Source: Trachythela sp. YZ-2020 (taxonomy: Eukaryota > Cnidaria > Anthozoa > Malacalcyonacea > Clavulariidae). From it: a DNA stretch of 64,000 nucleotides. The position numbers were made by a program, and so were the translations under genes. The DNA is taken from the NCBI GenBank assembly GCA_016169945.1, contig JADLSH010000113.1, positions 1,364,001 to 1,428,000 on the forward strand, given 5' to 3'. Shown one piece after another: positions 46,666-58,595 of this stretch (position 1 is its first letter; each line of letters opens with the position of its first letter). Under the pieces are notes generated by a model. The model was not told the DNA's origin. It ran no database searches and saw only the letters and a program-made list of their open reading frames with translations.

Positions 46666-46675
46666 TTACTAGAGT

Positions 46676-46893
46676 ACTTAAAACACTACAGAAACCATAG
46701 CAGCAAACACAGCGTTTTGAAACATATGGTCATCGGACAAGATCTAACAGTTAATTCCAACATAATTTACTACAAACCTGAATTTCACGAAATGACTCAG
46801 CTAGATGTCAGAAAACCACACATTTTGCATTCCCACAAAAGCTTGATCTTTAATCGAGATATGATGGACGCATTAACACAAGACGAACTATAA
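46676..46893 (+). CDS. Unrecognised exon-like open frame, possible terminal exon
   Basis: After an acceptor-like tttaatttactag the frame reads EYLKHYRNHSSKHSVLKHM, then LTVNSNIIYYKPEFHEMTQL and ends MMDALTQDEL before a TAA. The amino-acid composition looks like ordinary soluble protein and is unlike the repeats around it. I do not recognise the family and found no partner exon upstream on the plus strand. It could be a last exon of an unseen gene, a retrocopied fragment, or chance. The longer frame starting at 46585 runs through transposon sequence and is not supported. Confidence 0.3.
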
Positions 46894-48011
46894 ACAAAAA
46901 ACAATCTTCGTTAACATGGCAATGCGTCTATAGTAATTACTAACAGATTGTTAAAAACCTTTTAGCTGAGTAATTTTGAGGACAATAACCGTAGTTAATT
47001 ATCATGCATAATTGGAAGTTGTTTTTGAGATAACAGGTGAACGCTGCAGGGGGGCTCGAGATTTTGACATTTTACATGCCCATTTACTTTAGCTCTTGAA
47101 AATGTGATGACAAATCAGCAAGAAAAATGCATCGAGTCATACCGTTTCATTTTGAGCAACTTGGGTAAAAACGGTCATCTTTCCCAATTTAAATTTTGTG
47201 GTTTGCCGATTGGTCAATTGCTCACTGAAAAGAAACCCCATTGGCACGTTCACATCCGGTGAATAGGGGTCCCGAAGGAAGTTGATTAATGTTTAAACGA
47301 ATTTGCTTAAGCTAATATAGATGAAGTGAATTATGCAAGTGACGTTGTTAGTGACTTCCGGTTTTTTGGGAGGCAAATTCCACCATTTTCATTGGGTAAA
47401 TTCAAACCAATTAAAATCAAATTCAACATGGCTGATAATTTTTTACATCAATACGTACGCCAACTTTCCTGAATAACTCGAGTTCCAGACATGCTAAAGC
47501 AACAAACTATACACCAAAATACTCATCGTTGTTCAAGGATTCTATAGAGAGGTATAGATTATCTTACAACTCTCGGTATTTCGCAAGATATAAACGAAAA
47601 CGGCACTTCGTGATTTGCCCCCCAAAATTGCCGGTTATATAGCATGACGTAATATTCTCGCGTGACCGCACAAGCCGAATTGAACTTGAGCCACAGCTTA
47701 CCTTATATACAAAGAGAAAAACATGTATATTCATGATTGTGCTTCTTGCACTTTTGTCAATTTTCTTGCTAAATATCGTTCTCTAGCTGCCATTATAGAC
47801 TGTACATTATTTCTGCGCGCAGTGGAAGTTGAACTCTGTGTAACGGAGTCATCTGTTAAGGAAAAAGTGATGAAAATATGCATGTACAATCCATATTGTG
47901 AGCTGCTGTGGTTTGAACTGAATTCAAACGTGGGGGTCAAGTGTAGGTAGTATTCTACAATAAGCTGCCGTGGTTTGTGTCTGAACTACCTGAAAAATAT
48001 ATCTCAAACGT
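46894..48011. other. Intergenic region between the orphan ORF and the palindrome
   Basis: No gene. An inverted-repeat element spans about 47336-47655 (gacttccggttttttgggaggcaaatt against the reversed tgccccccaaaattgccggt). The roughly 80-bp dispersed repeat is at 47930-48005. Confidence 0.45.
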
Positions 48012-48613
48012 GGTCTAAAATATGTATAAATATATAATTTTCGCTCCATCTACGAAAAGCCTTCAACTATATATACATTACCCTAAAGTTTTTCTGTATT
48101 ATAGTTATTTCTTTCATTAACTTGTCGAAAAGTTAAAATGAGCGTCACATTTTTTAAGAACAATCATGAACCTTTCTAGAAAGTCTGTCAGCGATCTATC
48201 TATCTATGAGTTCATTATTAAACTTGTACAAATATTAGGTTAAAGAGATTATTAAATGTGTTAATTTGGTTATCTCAAACGTGGTGGTATCCTACAATAA
48301 GCTGCCGTTATTCTAGAATACTACCTACACTGGACCCTCCTGCTTGAGATACCCAAATTAACACATTTAATAATCTCTTTAACCTAATATTTGTACAAGT
48401 TTAATAATGAACTCTAGATAGATCGCTGATAGACTTTCTAGAAAGGTTCATGATTGTTCTTAAAAAATGTGACGCTCATTTTAACTTTTCGACAAGTTAA
48501 TGAAAGAAATAACTATAATACAGAAAAACTTTAGGGTAATGTATATATAGTTGAACTGTTGAAGGCTTTTCGTAGATGGAGCGAAAATTATATATTTATA
48601 CATATTTTAGACC
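48012..48613. repeat. 602-bp near-perfect palindrome (about 265-bp arms)
   Basis: The left arm begins ggtctaaaatatgtataaat and the right arm ends atttatacatattttagacc. Pairing continues through ctccatctacgaaaagcctt, acttgtcgaaaagttaaaat and acaatcatgaacctttctag to tattaaatgtgttaatttgg. Only a few differences are seen between the arms. The spacer of about 68 bases is itself a copy of the gtagtattctac repeat. It sits immediately 3' of the DHX40 coding end. Confidence 0.88.
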
Positions 48614-48699
48614 TAACCAGGGGCGAAAAATGTAATGGGTAAATTTCAAGATTTTTCTCGGCATCTCGTTCGATAGGATTAATAGTAGAAGGAGTAGAA

Positions 48700-48935
48700 G
48701 GTAGCTCAGTTGGTTAGAGCGCTGCACCGGAATCGCAGGGCCGCAGGTTCAATTCCTGCCAGAGGGCCTAAGCTGCATTTTTCGCAACTGCTCCTGGCTA
48801 GGTCTAAAAAATTTATATACATTTCCGTTCGAGTATTCCATCTACTAACACCTTCTCTGCGAAAAATGTAAATATAGGCCCTCTGACAGGAACTGAACCT
48901 GCGGCCCTGTGATTCCGTTGCACTAACTTCCAGAC
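48700..48935. repeat. Head-to-head SINE-like family 2 copies inside the DHX40 terminal exon
   Basis: Plus strand: gtagctcagttggttagagc, gctgcaccggaatcgcaggg, ggttcaattcctgccagagg and the tail to about 48860, then the reversed copy (ggccctctgacaggaactga). Both are read by the DHX40 terminal frame on the minus strand. The stop codon (tca on plus, 48706) lies within the A-box-like tcagttggttagag. Confidence 0.7.
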
Positions 48936-51900
48936 GAAGTGCGCTCGAAACGTCGACATGCTTGTTAACTATTGTCGACGTACCGTTTTGTTCAGCTGCG
49001 TTTCTATGGTAACTGTCGTCATTCTTAGCCTGCATAGAATGGCCGCCCGCAAGGCTGAGGTTATTTGCTTCGTGAATGCGGAAAAGCAAGTCGTGTATTC
49101 TTTCGTAATCAATCTATAGATTTAGAAAAAAGTCTATAAAATATATAAATGCGAAACCTAAACTAACTAATTTCATTTATACTGGATAGCTTAATCAGTT
49201 CTAAACTGTTCTCCTTAGAGGTCTAGTAAGGGACATGGCTTATTGACCCAGTGTTACTTCAGGAGGAAAGTTAAACTAAACTAACTTTATTTATACTGGA
49301 TAGCTTAATCAGTTCTAAACTGTTCTCCTTATAGGTCCAGTGGGGGACATGGCTTATTGATCAAGTGTTACTACAGGAGGAAACCTAAACTAAACTAACT
49401 TTATTTATACTGGATAGCTCTATCAGTTCTAAACTGTTCTCCCTAGAGGTCCAGTAAGGATCATCCCTTATTGATCCAGTGTTACTACAGGAGGAAAGCT
49501 AAACTAGGCTAACTTTATTTATACTGGATAGCCTTATCATCAACACTTGCTATTTTAAAGGAACTTCCGACTTACTGGGCATACGGTCTTAACGTAAATC
49601 TTGGATGTCCATATTACGTCATGAAATAAAATCCAATCAAAATCGGCTTCTTGACCGAACATCTTCAAATAGAATATAGAAAGTATTTGGTTACACTTCA
49701 GTATAGTATGGCATGGTATGGTATGCTGCAGTATATATGGTATGGTACGGTATATGGTAAGCTAGGGTATAGTATGGTATGGTATGGTATGGTATGGTAT
49801 GGTATGGTATGGTATGGTATGGTATGGTATGGTATGGTATGGTAACGTATGGTAAGGTAAGGTGTGGTATGGTATGGTGTGGTATGGTAATGTGTGATGT
49901 GGTATGGTATGCTGCAGTAATATATGGTATGGTAAGGTAGGGTATAGTAAGGTATGGCATGGTATGGTAACGTAACGTATGGTAAGGTATGGTAAGGTAA
50001 GGTGTGATGTGGTATGGCAAGGTGAGGTGTGATGTGGTAAGGTGTGGTATGGTAAGGTGTGGTAAGGTAAGGTAAGGTGTGGTATGGTATGGTGTGGTAA
50101 GGTGTGGTATGGTATGGTAAGGTATATGGTATGGTAAGGTATATGGTATGGTAAGGAAAGGTAAGGATAAATATGGTGTGGAGTAGTGTGACATGGTATG
50201 TTTGCCATGCCATGGCATGGTATGATAAGGTATGGTGTGGTGTGGTGTGGAATGGTATGTACATTATGTATGTTAAAACTTACCGCTGATGAAGGATGAA
50301 TAAAAACCGTCGTCCCACGTCCATCCATTGTTCGAAAACTATTACCGCTGCCCCTGAATGACAGAAACAACATTCCATAAAAAATACGTCTCCGTAACCA
50401 GACAGTTCCATGCAAGAAGAGCGCTTCCAGTTCGAGAGAAAACACAGGGTACCCGAGTTTCCTCCAGTACAATAAGGAAGGCTGTAAATAATAAAGCTAC
50501 TCAATAAAGTTTTGTTTTTAATTTTCTTACTTTCTTGCTGTGTTGTGAAACAGTCCTTGACACAACGCATTCAGAATGGCAGCTTTGTTACTTTGTGGTG
50601 CCATTGGGTTCTTAAAATTTTCACCCATTTTCTGCAAAAATAGAATAGAAATACAGTCGATTGTTTCGCCTTGTCCTCCTATGGTCATACCAAATACACC
50701 CTATACTTAGCATTACCTGACGTTGAATAATAGACTTTAGTTGTTCGAAAATGTTTGCGGCTGTCTTTAAAGCTCTCCAGTGAAAGAAATGTTCACGACA
50801 CCATTTGGCTGGTTCAGAACTATATAGACAAAACGAGAACATTAATTTCATAAAAGCTTGTTATAGACTAATTGGCAAAAAAAAGTATATTGCCGGAAAC
50901 AACATACTAAAATTAGTAAAATTGCAATGTTTGGTTGCGAAAAGTTGTAAAATGCGGAGAATATAGCCTTGCAAAGTTTGCAAATTTTGTATACTTTTGT
51001 ATTACGTGCGGAAATTCCTACCACATTTGGGCCGAAACATTTCGCAACCAAACTTTGCAATTTTACTAATCTTATTATATTCTTTGTAGCAGTTGTGATT
51101 GATTCCCTTCTCCTTGCCTAGAACAAAATTTAGTCTATAATGCAAATTGTCTATTATCGGCGTCCAAAAAAGGACTTTCAATAATCTAGCTCACCTTTTG
51201 AAACATTCCTCAAAGACACAGAGCAACGTCAAGAAGTCGTTATTTCCTCCTGCCGAGGCAGCGAGTTCAGCCCAAACTTTCGTGGCCTTAGAAAACTTCT
51301 TTCGATCTGCTGGTCGTAAAAACACATCCTCCACGGAGAGAATGGCGACGATTATCAGCACCGATTCCATACTGTTGAACTCCAACGACGCTAGAACTAC
51401 TCTGGATAAACAGGGAGAGAGTGGAAACTGAACCATGTTATGACCAATGGTTGTGATAACACCTTCCCTACAACAGGTAGACATTGAACTGTTGGTGACA
51501 CAGTGGTTAGTTAGTGCATGAACCTTTCATCTTTGTGACAGGGTTTGATTCCTGCAATATGCAGTTGTCTCATTACAATTTTGCCTCAGTCACATGCGAG
51601 AAGAATGCCTCCAGTTGGACGCCTACAGAACATCGCAGGTTTTCTCCGGATACTCCAGTTTCCTCCTGGACTAATAGAGGATGGTCCTTGCTGGACTCCT
51701 AGAGAGAACAGTTTAGAACCGATAGAGCTATCCAGTAGAAATAAAGTTAGTTTAGTTTAGGTTTCCTCCTGTAGTAACACTTGATCTATAAGAGATGACG
51801 CTTACTGGATCTCAAGGGAGAACAGTTTAGAACTGATAGAGCTATCCAGTATAAATAAAGTTAGTCTAGTTTAGGTTTCCTCCTGTAGTAACACTGGATC

Positions 51901-54900
51901 AATAAGTGATAACCCTTACTGGACCTCTAGGGAGAACAGTTTAGAACTGATAGAGCTATCCAGTATAAATAAAGTTAGTTTAGTTTAGGTTTCCTCCTGT
52001 AGTAACACTGGATCAATAAGAGATGTTCCTTACTGGACCTCTAGGGAGAACAGTTTAGAACTGATAGAGCTATCCAGTATAAATAAAGTTAGTTTGTTTA
52101 GGTTTCCTCCTGTAATAACACGTTGTTTCTTTGTCGTTATTTTATAAAATAATTATCAAATGGTTTTCCGTGCAGGATTGTGTTGGGATGTTTACGCTTT
52201 CAGAAAGTCTCGCAACATCCCGCGTGTTAGGATCACGCAATCCTGCACGGAAAACCATTCGGTAATCCTTTAATCAATAAGAGATGACTGTTTTTAACAC
52301 TAACCTGTCCAAAGCGCCAAGAATATACAACTGCTTCAATGCTTCGATAATCATTTTCTCTTCAGGAGGATCGATATAGTCAAAACTAAAACACATTAAA
52401 TTGACCTACTATTGTATTACTTGAACATGTCTTTACTGCCATTGCCATTGTATTTGCCACACTCACAGACTCACTAATTCTAGATTTGCAAGAAACAGAT
52501 CTTAACCTTATCACATCATGAATATCCATCGTTTTCAAATACAAAACAACTTTAGCTAAGTTAGTTCTTTGAATCTCAGGAGCTGTTTCTTCAACCATTA
52601 CGTCATCATACACATTTCTAAAAGTAGAAATAATATTTTATGAGAACGTATATAGCTTTGTTCTACTTGTTTGTACAAGCAAAGGGGTTGTTGGTGTCAC
52701 AGACTCGCAGTGGCAGGTAAATGATGGCATGTGCGCCTCTCTTACATTTAACTCCTATCTGTTTATGCCTGCCATCAGCAGATACATCTCACCTTATCTA
52801 ATATACCTTGACGAAGGGCCTTCGCTCGAAACGTCGAAGTTCTCAATTGTATTTTGCAGGTAGCTTTACACAACAGTCAACCGCTGTATAGTTAAGTTTG
52901 TTAGACTGTAAGTTAGTTGGTTGGTTAGTTAGTGACTTACAGTAGTTAATTAGTTACCTGGTATACAAACGATAACATATTCCCTCATTAGTTCTCCCTG
53001 CTCTTCCAGCTCTCTGTAAAGCTTCAGATCTGAAAATGCATGGTTATTGACAGAAATATAATTATATGACATAAGTATAGAACATTGAGCAGAACAATAC
53101 GAGAGCAGAGCTTAGCACAGGCTAAGCTAAGAGTAGACTTGCTACAAGTCGAATCGCATAATGACTGGGTTAATACGGACTGAGTTTACTGGGTTAATAC
53201 GGACCTGGTTAATATACAGACTAAGGGCGAGCTTGAGCTCCCGGGCGAAGCTAGAGGCCAATTTCCGACTCGCGCTTTCGATGAATTTGGCTTAACTGCG
53301 TGTCTGGGCTTTACTGCGCTTCAATGGAGTCGACTTGTAGCAAGTCTAAGCTAAGAGCTACACACACCGAGATTGCAATGAGAAAGCAATGGAATGCAGA
53401 TTTAATAAATCTCACCGAGATATTAGGACAATATTAAGAGAGTCCAATCCTGTCCTTGGATTGAATGAAAGTTGTTTAACAAAGCCACAATCAACCACAT
53501 ATCTGGAAAAGAATTTCAAAATTACTAATTCACTCACTCGCTCACTAACTAACTCTATTTATACTGGATAGCTCTATCACTCTAGTTCAAAACTGTTCTT
53601 ACTAGAGGTACTTGCCTTATTCCTTCAATAGTCAGTGATGTTGCAGCGATATTTGTTGCGACAACGACCTTTCTTACACCTTCTTCGACTGGAGCAAACA
53701 CACGTTTTTGCAGTTCTAAATGCATTAACAAAAGATATTGACAGATAATCTGGTGAACCCATTAACTGGTCAATAACTCAACTTAGGAATGACTTATTAC
53801 CAGTTGGCATAGACCCATACAGTGGTAGAACCAACATTGCATCAACATGGCGACTCGACACATCATATCTGTAATCCAAGTTTTCAGCTCTCTCAAACAA
53901 CTTATCACAACATCGCTCTATCTCATCTTGCCCAGTCAGGAATAGCAAGATATGACCAGGTTCACATTCTGTGTGTATCTTCATTGTTTTGTTTACAGCC
54001 TGCAAAATAGTGAGATAATAAGGCCTGTTCCAGATGTTCTATATACTTCTCAAACTTCATTAATAATTAATGAGAAAAACACAAAGGAAATCACCACTGT
54101 ATCGTTGTCTTGATACCACAGTTAAATAAACACCCATTGAATTTCTCTTTAAATACTGGTTTGTTTGAGAAGCTATATCATACACTCAAAGTCGTTTATT
54201 ATAGTGATTTAAAAACACCTCAAAGTATGTTAAAAAACTCGGCTAGCGCCTTGTTTTTCAACACACTTGTCGGCGTTTCAAATCACTATAATAAACTTCT
54301 TCTCGTGTATGATATATTACATCCAGGGTCAGTTGTACAAAACCAACACCATATAGGGCCGGTGCCATGTGTCTGACACTTTCAGTAGTTTTAGGATCTA
54401 ATATTGTAAAAGACCTTGTTTGAAATGCCTCATAACTATCAGGTATTAAGGCCTGAGTCAAAGACTGTCCAACATTGTTCTAATGTTGGACGGAAATTTT
54501 GAATAAAGTCAAACCAGATCCAAACTCTACCAACATCAGCCAACATTACAAAACATAATGTTCAAACAGACCCAACAACGTTGGATGATGTTCAGACCCG
54601 TTGAGGCCAGTTTAAATCAGCCCAACATATTTGTCCAACGCAATCCAACATCGCTCGCATGACTTTGATGAGATTAGACAGGACAAGTATAATTTGTGCA
54701 AATACACTGTGAAATATAATGCAAACTGGACTTACTTTTGTCAAATAGTTTGGAGTGTTTATGTTATCCTTTCCAACATAATTACAGTAGACAGTTTTGA
54801 CTGGAAAACTTCGTCCAGGTATATCGAGCACTGGACATGATCCAAAAAAGGATGAAAACTTTTCATGATTCAAGGAGGCTGACATAACAATGATTTTTAG

Positions 54901-57258
54901 AGGATATTTTCTTTTTGAGGTTTTTGAAGGGTTAGCAATAAATAATCTTTTCATAAGACCAAATAAGATGTCCTAAAAGATAAAATCCTAATTTAGCTAA
55001 GAAATTAATATTAACAAATACTGTAACTCATTTGAGCATTAATCTCAAGCCTTTGTATGTGTGTCCTTGAAATTTTTTAAAACACTTTGACGTTTGAAGG
55101 AAGGCCCTTTAGTTGTGGTAGGAGATTTGTTGTACTGCAAACTACCATGTACAAAGAAGCTAAGACACAAACAACCGCAGTATATTTCAGAGTAACATTA
55201 CTTTAAAACATCATTAATGATATAATGTCTAGTGAGTAATGTGTGAAGTTCTATCATTGCAAGGTTGTCTTATAATATAACCAAAAACTTTTACTTAAAT
55301 ATATTTCAAAGGCTGTGACTTGTGAATAGCATTGTTTCATTGATAAGCCGCTGTGCTCGGTGTCTGAACTACACGCTCTTTCACTTTAAATGTTGATCTC
55401 AAACATTTCACGGGATTGATGCTTCTGACTTGCTGTACTGACCCAGAACACAATTCACTTACAGTATCTAAACTTCTTTCATGTGCTTCGTCTAAAATCA
55501 CAACACTATAATCCAACAAATCTGGATCGTCAATGAACTCTCGCAGCAGGCAACCATCTGTCAAATATTTGATTTGAGTGTTTGATGAGGTACAGTCATC
55601 AAAACGCACTTGATAGCCAACCAAACCTGGTTAGAATGGAATGAAAATTATCGAACATTATAAGATCAGAATTAAAGATAAAAAATTCTGAATATATTAG
55701 GCCTACAAGTCACGTAAAAATGCACAAGTTGTAACAAACCTGCAGCAGACTTCAGGATGTGTTCGCACTGCTTGTTCCCAGCTTGTTGACAAGTTGTCAT
55801 AGGCTTGTTGACAACTTGCTACAAAGTTGTTGCCTGAACAACAACTTGTTAACAAGTTGTGAGTGACAGCCTTGTAGCAACTTGATAAAATGACAACATT
55901 GTTACAACTTGTTTACAAGCTTGCTACAAGGTTGTTGCAACACTTTGACGTGTGTAGTTCAAACATGTACATGCCAAACCTAATTCGAAGTGTTTGGCAC
56001 ATGATAAGTGTGACGCTTGAATCAAATAAGTTTGACAACTTTAATTCAGTTCAACACTAATATTAGGTCGACACAGCGCAACATTGATTCACACGGCAAA
56101 GATCACATGCTAAATCTAACAGATTTGGTGGAGAAAAGCTCCATTCAGAAGATAATGAAAGCTCGCATCTATAACAATACACCCTTTCGATAATTATGTC
56201 ACAAATCCCTTCTTAGCCTGGGCGGAGCCTCGTTCTCATAAATTACAAGCCAATAGCATTTCCTCTTGATTTATGAGAGCAAGGCTTCCAGGCCAAGGAG
56301 ATATTTGTGACGTAATTATCAAAAGGGTGTACTAAGTTCAACGTTTGAACAATTTAAATGTTGGGATCCATTTTGGCCAAAGCTCTTTTGAAATTGAGAT
56401 GGAAAATTGACGACACTAACTCGGATCGGAGAATTTGTGAAAGTTGTTCAATTATATATACATCTATATTTCGAACGTGCGGTGCCAGTGTGGGTAGTGT
56501 AACAAAGATTCGGCAGTTGACTGTTGTGTAAAACTACCTGAAAATACAAGGTAGTTTTACACAACAGTCCCTTCGTCTAGAAGTTAGTAGGAGTATTAAA
56601 TGAAGGGCCTTCGCTCGAAACGTCGAAGTTCTTAGGGGGCGTCGACAAATAGATTTCGTCCACCGATCGCGGACATGTTTTCCGCGATGGGGTGGAGGGG
56701 GTCAGCCTTGGACGAAAACAGACTTTTCTGGCTAAAAAGACGTTGGACTGGTCTGCGATGGGGTAGGGGGAGGGGAAGCGGTTAAAGCAATCGTGGAACT
56801 TTGTAGTGGTATTTGTCGAAGGCCTCTTATTGTATTTTTCTGGTAGTTTTATAGATGTATTTCGCCGAATACATCTACATTAACAAATTATTATTATTAT
56901 TTATTTAATTCACCCAAATAATTACATTTCATTTTATATTACATAAATCACAACAATAACTACAAAATCCAATAACTGCAATATACATGGCATTGGCCTA
57001 CCAATTTCATGGCCTACCTCCTAAGTGACATCCAATTTCCTCACTAACACGACTTGCAACAGAAATAGCTCCTATTCTTCTTGGCTGAGTTACTGCTATT
57101 TTCCCGCATTTTGTCAGCCCCGATTCGTGTAACAATTGTGGTATTTGTGTCGACTTTCCACTGCCTGTCTCTGCCACAATGATCAAAGCATTATTTTTTT
57201 CTACAGCCCTGATTATTTGCTGTTTAAATGCGTTCACTGGCAAACACGCGGAATCCAT
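48706..57258 (-). CDS. DHX40: DEAH-box RNA helicase, DHX40-type, 15 exons
   Basis: Exons: 57258-57018, 55626-55463, 54972-54736, 53999-53801, 53715-53616, 53502-53416, 53029-52958, 52617-52507, 52385-52305, 51467-51195, 50819-50717, 50631-50531, 50353-50284, 49662-49576, 49113-48706; total 2,334 bases, 777 aa, all phases consistent. Helicase motifs: ETGSGKST (residues 30-37), [48 protein letters not shown] and QRAGRAGR. Then come winged-helix/ratchet ([21 protein letters not shown]), [10 protein letters not shown] and the C-terminal domain ([38 protein letters not shown]). Length and order fit DHX40, an ATP-dependent RNA helicase linked to spliceosome work. The fifth intron starts with GC (aag|gcaagt). 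About the last 80-95 residues derive from repeat sequence. An upstream in-frame ATG at 57291 would add 11 residues. Confidence 0.92.
49150..49535 (-). repeat. 114-bp SINE-body array, reverse orientation (about three units)
   Basis: Units read ctaactttatttatactgga ... ggagg. It lies in the last intron of DHX40, in the opposite orientation to the array at 51487. Confidence 0.85.
49700..50265. repeat. (GGTAT/GGTAA/GGTGT)n microsatellite
   Basis: About 0.55 kb of pentamers in the intron between DHX40 exons 13 and 14, ending about 20 bases from the exon 13 donor. Open frames through it ([10 protein letters not shown]) are artefacts. Confidence 0.95.
50905..51075. mobile_element. Small inverted-repeat element
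   Basis: aaaattagtaaaattgcaat and tttggttgcgaaa on the left mirror tttcgcaaccaaactttgca and attttactaat on the right. It lies in the intron between DHX40 exons 10 and 11. Confidence 0.65.
51487..52112 (+). repeat. tRNA-headed SINE with four-unit 114-bp body
   Basis: The head gtgacacagtggttagttag, tttgattcctgcaatatgca is followed by the linker (tgcctccagttggacgccta; tcgcaggttttctccggata) and four forward body units. This is the cleanest head in the window. Confidence 0.85.
52150..52265. mobile_element. Small inverted-repeat element
   Basis: aatggttttccgtgcaggat and atcctgcacggaaaaccatt are perfect inverted ends around a short loop in the intron between DHX40 exons 9 and 10. Confidence 0.8.
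53080..53390. other. Repeat-like intronic stretch with inverted taagctaagag/agcttag blocks
   Basis: cagagcttagcacaggctaagctaagag with gacttgctacaagtcga at the left, and gtcgacttgtagcaagtcta and agctaagagc at the right, form a loose inverted repeat between DHX40 exons 6 and 7. Short tandem tgggttaatacggac copies lie inside. Confidence 0.45.
54170..54316. mobile_element. Small inverted-repeat element
   Basis: tatatcatacac and gtttattatagtgattt on the left mirror aaatcactataataaac and gtgtatgatata on the right. It lies in the intron between DHX40 exons 3 and 4. Confidence 0.7.
55715..55950. mobile_element. acaagttg-rich palindromic element
   Basis: Begins tgcacaagttgtaacaaacc and continues with many acaagttg/caacttgt inversions. 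A sister of 5664-5960, in the first DHX40 intron. Confidence 0.65.
56169..56332. mobile_element. Tc1/mariner-type MITE with TA flanks
   Basis: The left end caccctttcgataattatgt and the right end acgtaattatcaaaagggtg are inverted, flanked by TA on both sides. Inner gggcggagcctcgttctcat mirrors atgagagcaaggcttccag. Confidence 0.75.
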
Positions 57259-58595
57259 TTTGAATTGGTATTTTAACAAGAACGCACGCAATACTTCATG
57301 TAGGAAAAAATGTAGGATAACTGTAACGCAGTTTGTGTTTCCACTTTGGCAAAAATTATTCTAACGAAAATCTAGTGTATTCTGACCAGTGATTCTGACC
57401 GGTGCAGGAAAAGCTACTATATATTTTATATTAAAAGCACTAGAATCGTATCTTGTTTGTAGAAAGTTTTAAATCATTTCACCAAATTTCACTTCTTTAA
57501 ATACAGTAATTTAAGAGGCTTTAATATATACTCCACTTATTTCTGCAGTGTTTCCACTTGGAACATTGTGTGAGAAAATTTCAATGTGGAAGAAATAGGA
57601 AGAAATACAATAGAAATCTTTAGTTGTGTAATTTACTCATTATTTTCTTTTATTTTTACAGATCGTTAATTTTGAAGTTAGTTTATATTAAAAACAATGA
57701 AATCCTATCTCATTTGTGGAAAGCGTATGCAAATTTATCCATGTTAACACTACAATTATCAACCCAGTTTTCAACACTTTTTGGTATTATGTATTGAAAA
57801 TTTGAATGCTTTCTGTGAGTTTTTGGAACAATCAGCACAATAGTCATTTTTACTTTTTGTTATTCTTACTGTTGTTGTTGTCATATTGTTGTTGTTGTTG
57901 TTGTTTTGTTTTGTTTTGTGTTTTTTTCTGGGTGTTTTTTTTGTTTTTTTGGTTTGTTTTTTTTTTCTTTCTTTGTTCAATTAGAAAATTATTTTTATAT
58001 AGCAGTAAATATATTCTACATTTTAATATATACATAATTATATATGTTAATTAGTTAAATCCTCCTAGTATAGTTTAATACTGTTTTAGGAGTAATTCAT
58101 TAAAGCATCATTAAAGCATTAAAGTGTTTCCACAACTCAAAGTCCAAATTTCCTTTAATGTTGGTAGAATTTTCTTGAAAAAGGACATTTCCTTGAAAGT
58201 GGAAACGCTGTTTCCTTAGGCTATGGCGCCCTCGTAATGCGTCGACATTCCGATAACTTCCATATAAGGTAAATGTCGCTAAGTGTCAATTTCAATGTTA
58301 TCCGGTAAATGCAAAACAAATGAATTTCTAAAGTTTTCGTTTTAAAGTTCAATTTGAACAACAATCCATGTCCATCGGGACAAATTTTGCCATGACGAAG
58401 GGATATTTCTAGTCTATTGTAAAAGCCCTTTTGTCTAAGGCTGCAATTATTTCAATCTTTATTGTTTAAAGTTACCAAGTTGTGAAAAAATCAACCAATA
58501 ATGGCATCAAATGGTGTCGAGTAGCGGCCATTGAAGTACGCAACTGAGTCTGTAGTCCTTTTTGTTATCGTTATTTTGGGGTTCCTGTTTCGGCG
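57259..58595. promoter_or_regulatory. Divergent promoter region between DHX40 and casein kinase 1
   Basis: 1.34 kb separates the two opposite ATG codons, with no exon inside. The centre (57850-58060) is a T/G-rich tract (ttgttgttgttgttgttttg) and AT-rich DNA. Bases 58220-58280 contain ctatggcgccctcgtaatgc, the most GC-rich part and a candidate CK1 start-proximal promoter. The shared promoter role is inferred from geometry only. Confidence 0.4.

Larger units (their letters stand above)
41690..46675. other. Intergenic region upstream of the polycystin-like gene
   Basis: No gene seen. The likely promoter of the polycystin-like gene lies at about 41690-41850. Notable items: hairpin gataatctcacatgtgagattat near 43290, a ttcgctgcgctcactcgtgag block at 43478, a family 2 SINE copy at 44365-44520, nested MITEs at 45089-45330, a tagcgagtagc hairpin (ctactcgctatc...gatagcgagtag) at 45841-45880, and repeat fragments with host-like gttcacacg/cgtgtgaac stems at 46270-46455, which resemble 40790-40960. 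Confidence 0.5.

Noticed and set aside
48707..48780. Possible tRNA gene (A/B-box-like motifs)
   Set aside because: Several degraded copies with the same 3' tail occur across the window, and acceptor stems do not pair. Best read as SINE heads.
57771..58054. Lys/Gln/Asn-rich and Phe/Leu-rich frames between DHX40 and CK1
   Set aside because: Low-complexity T/G-rich tract with no splice signals or family match.
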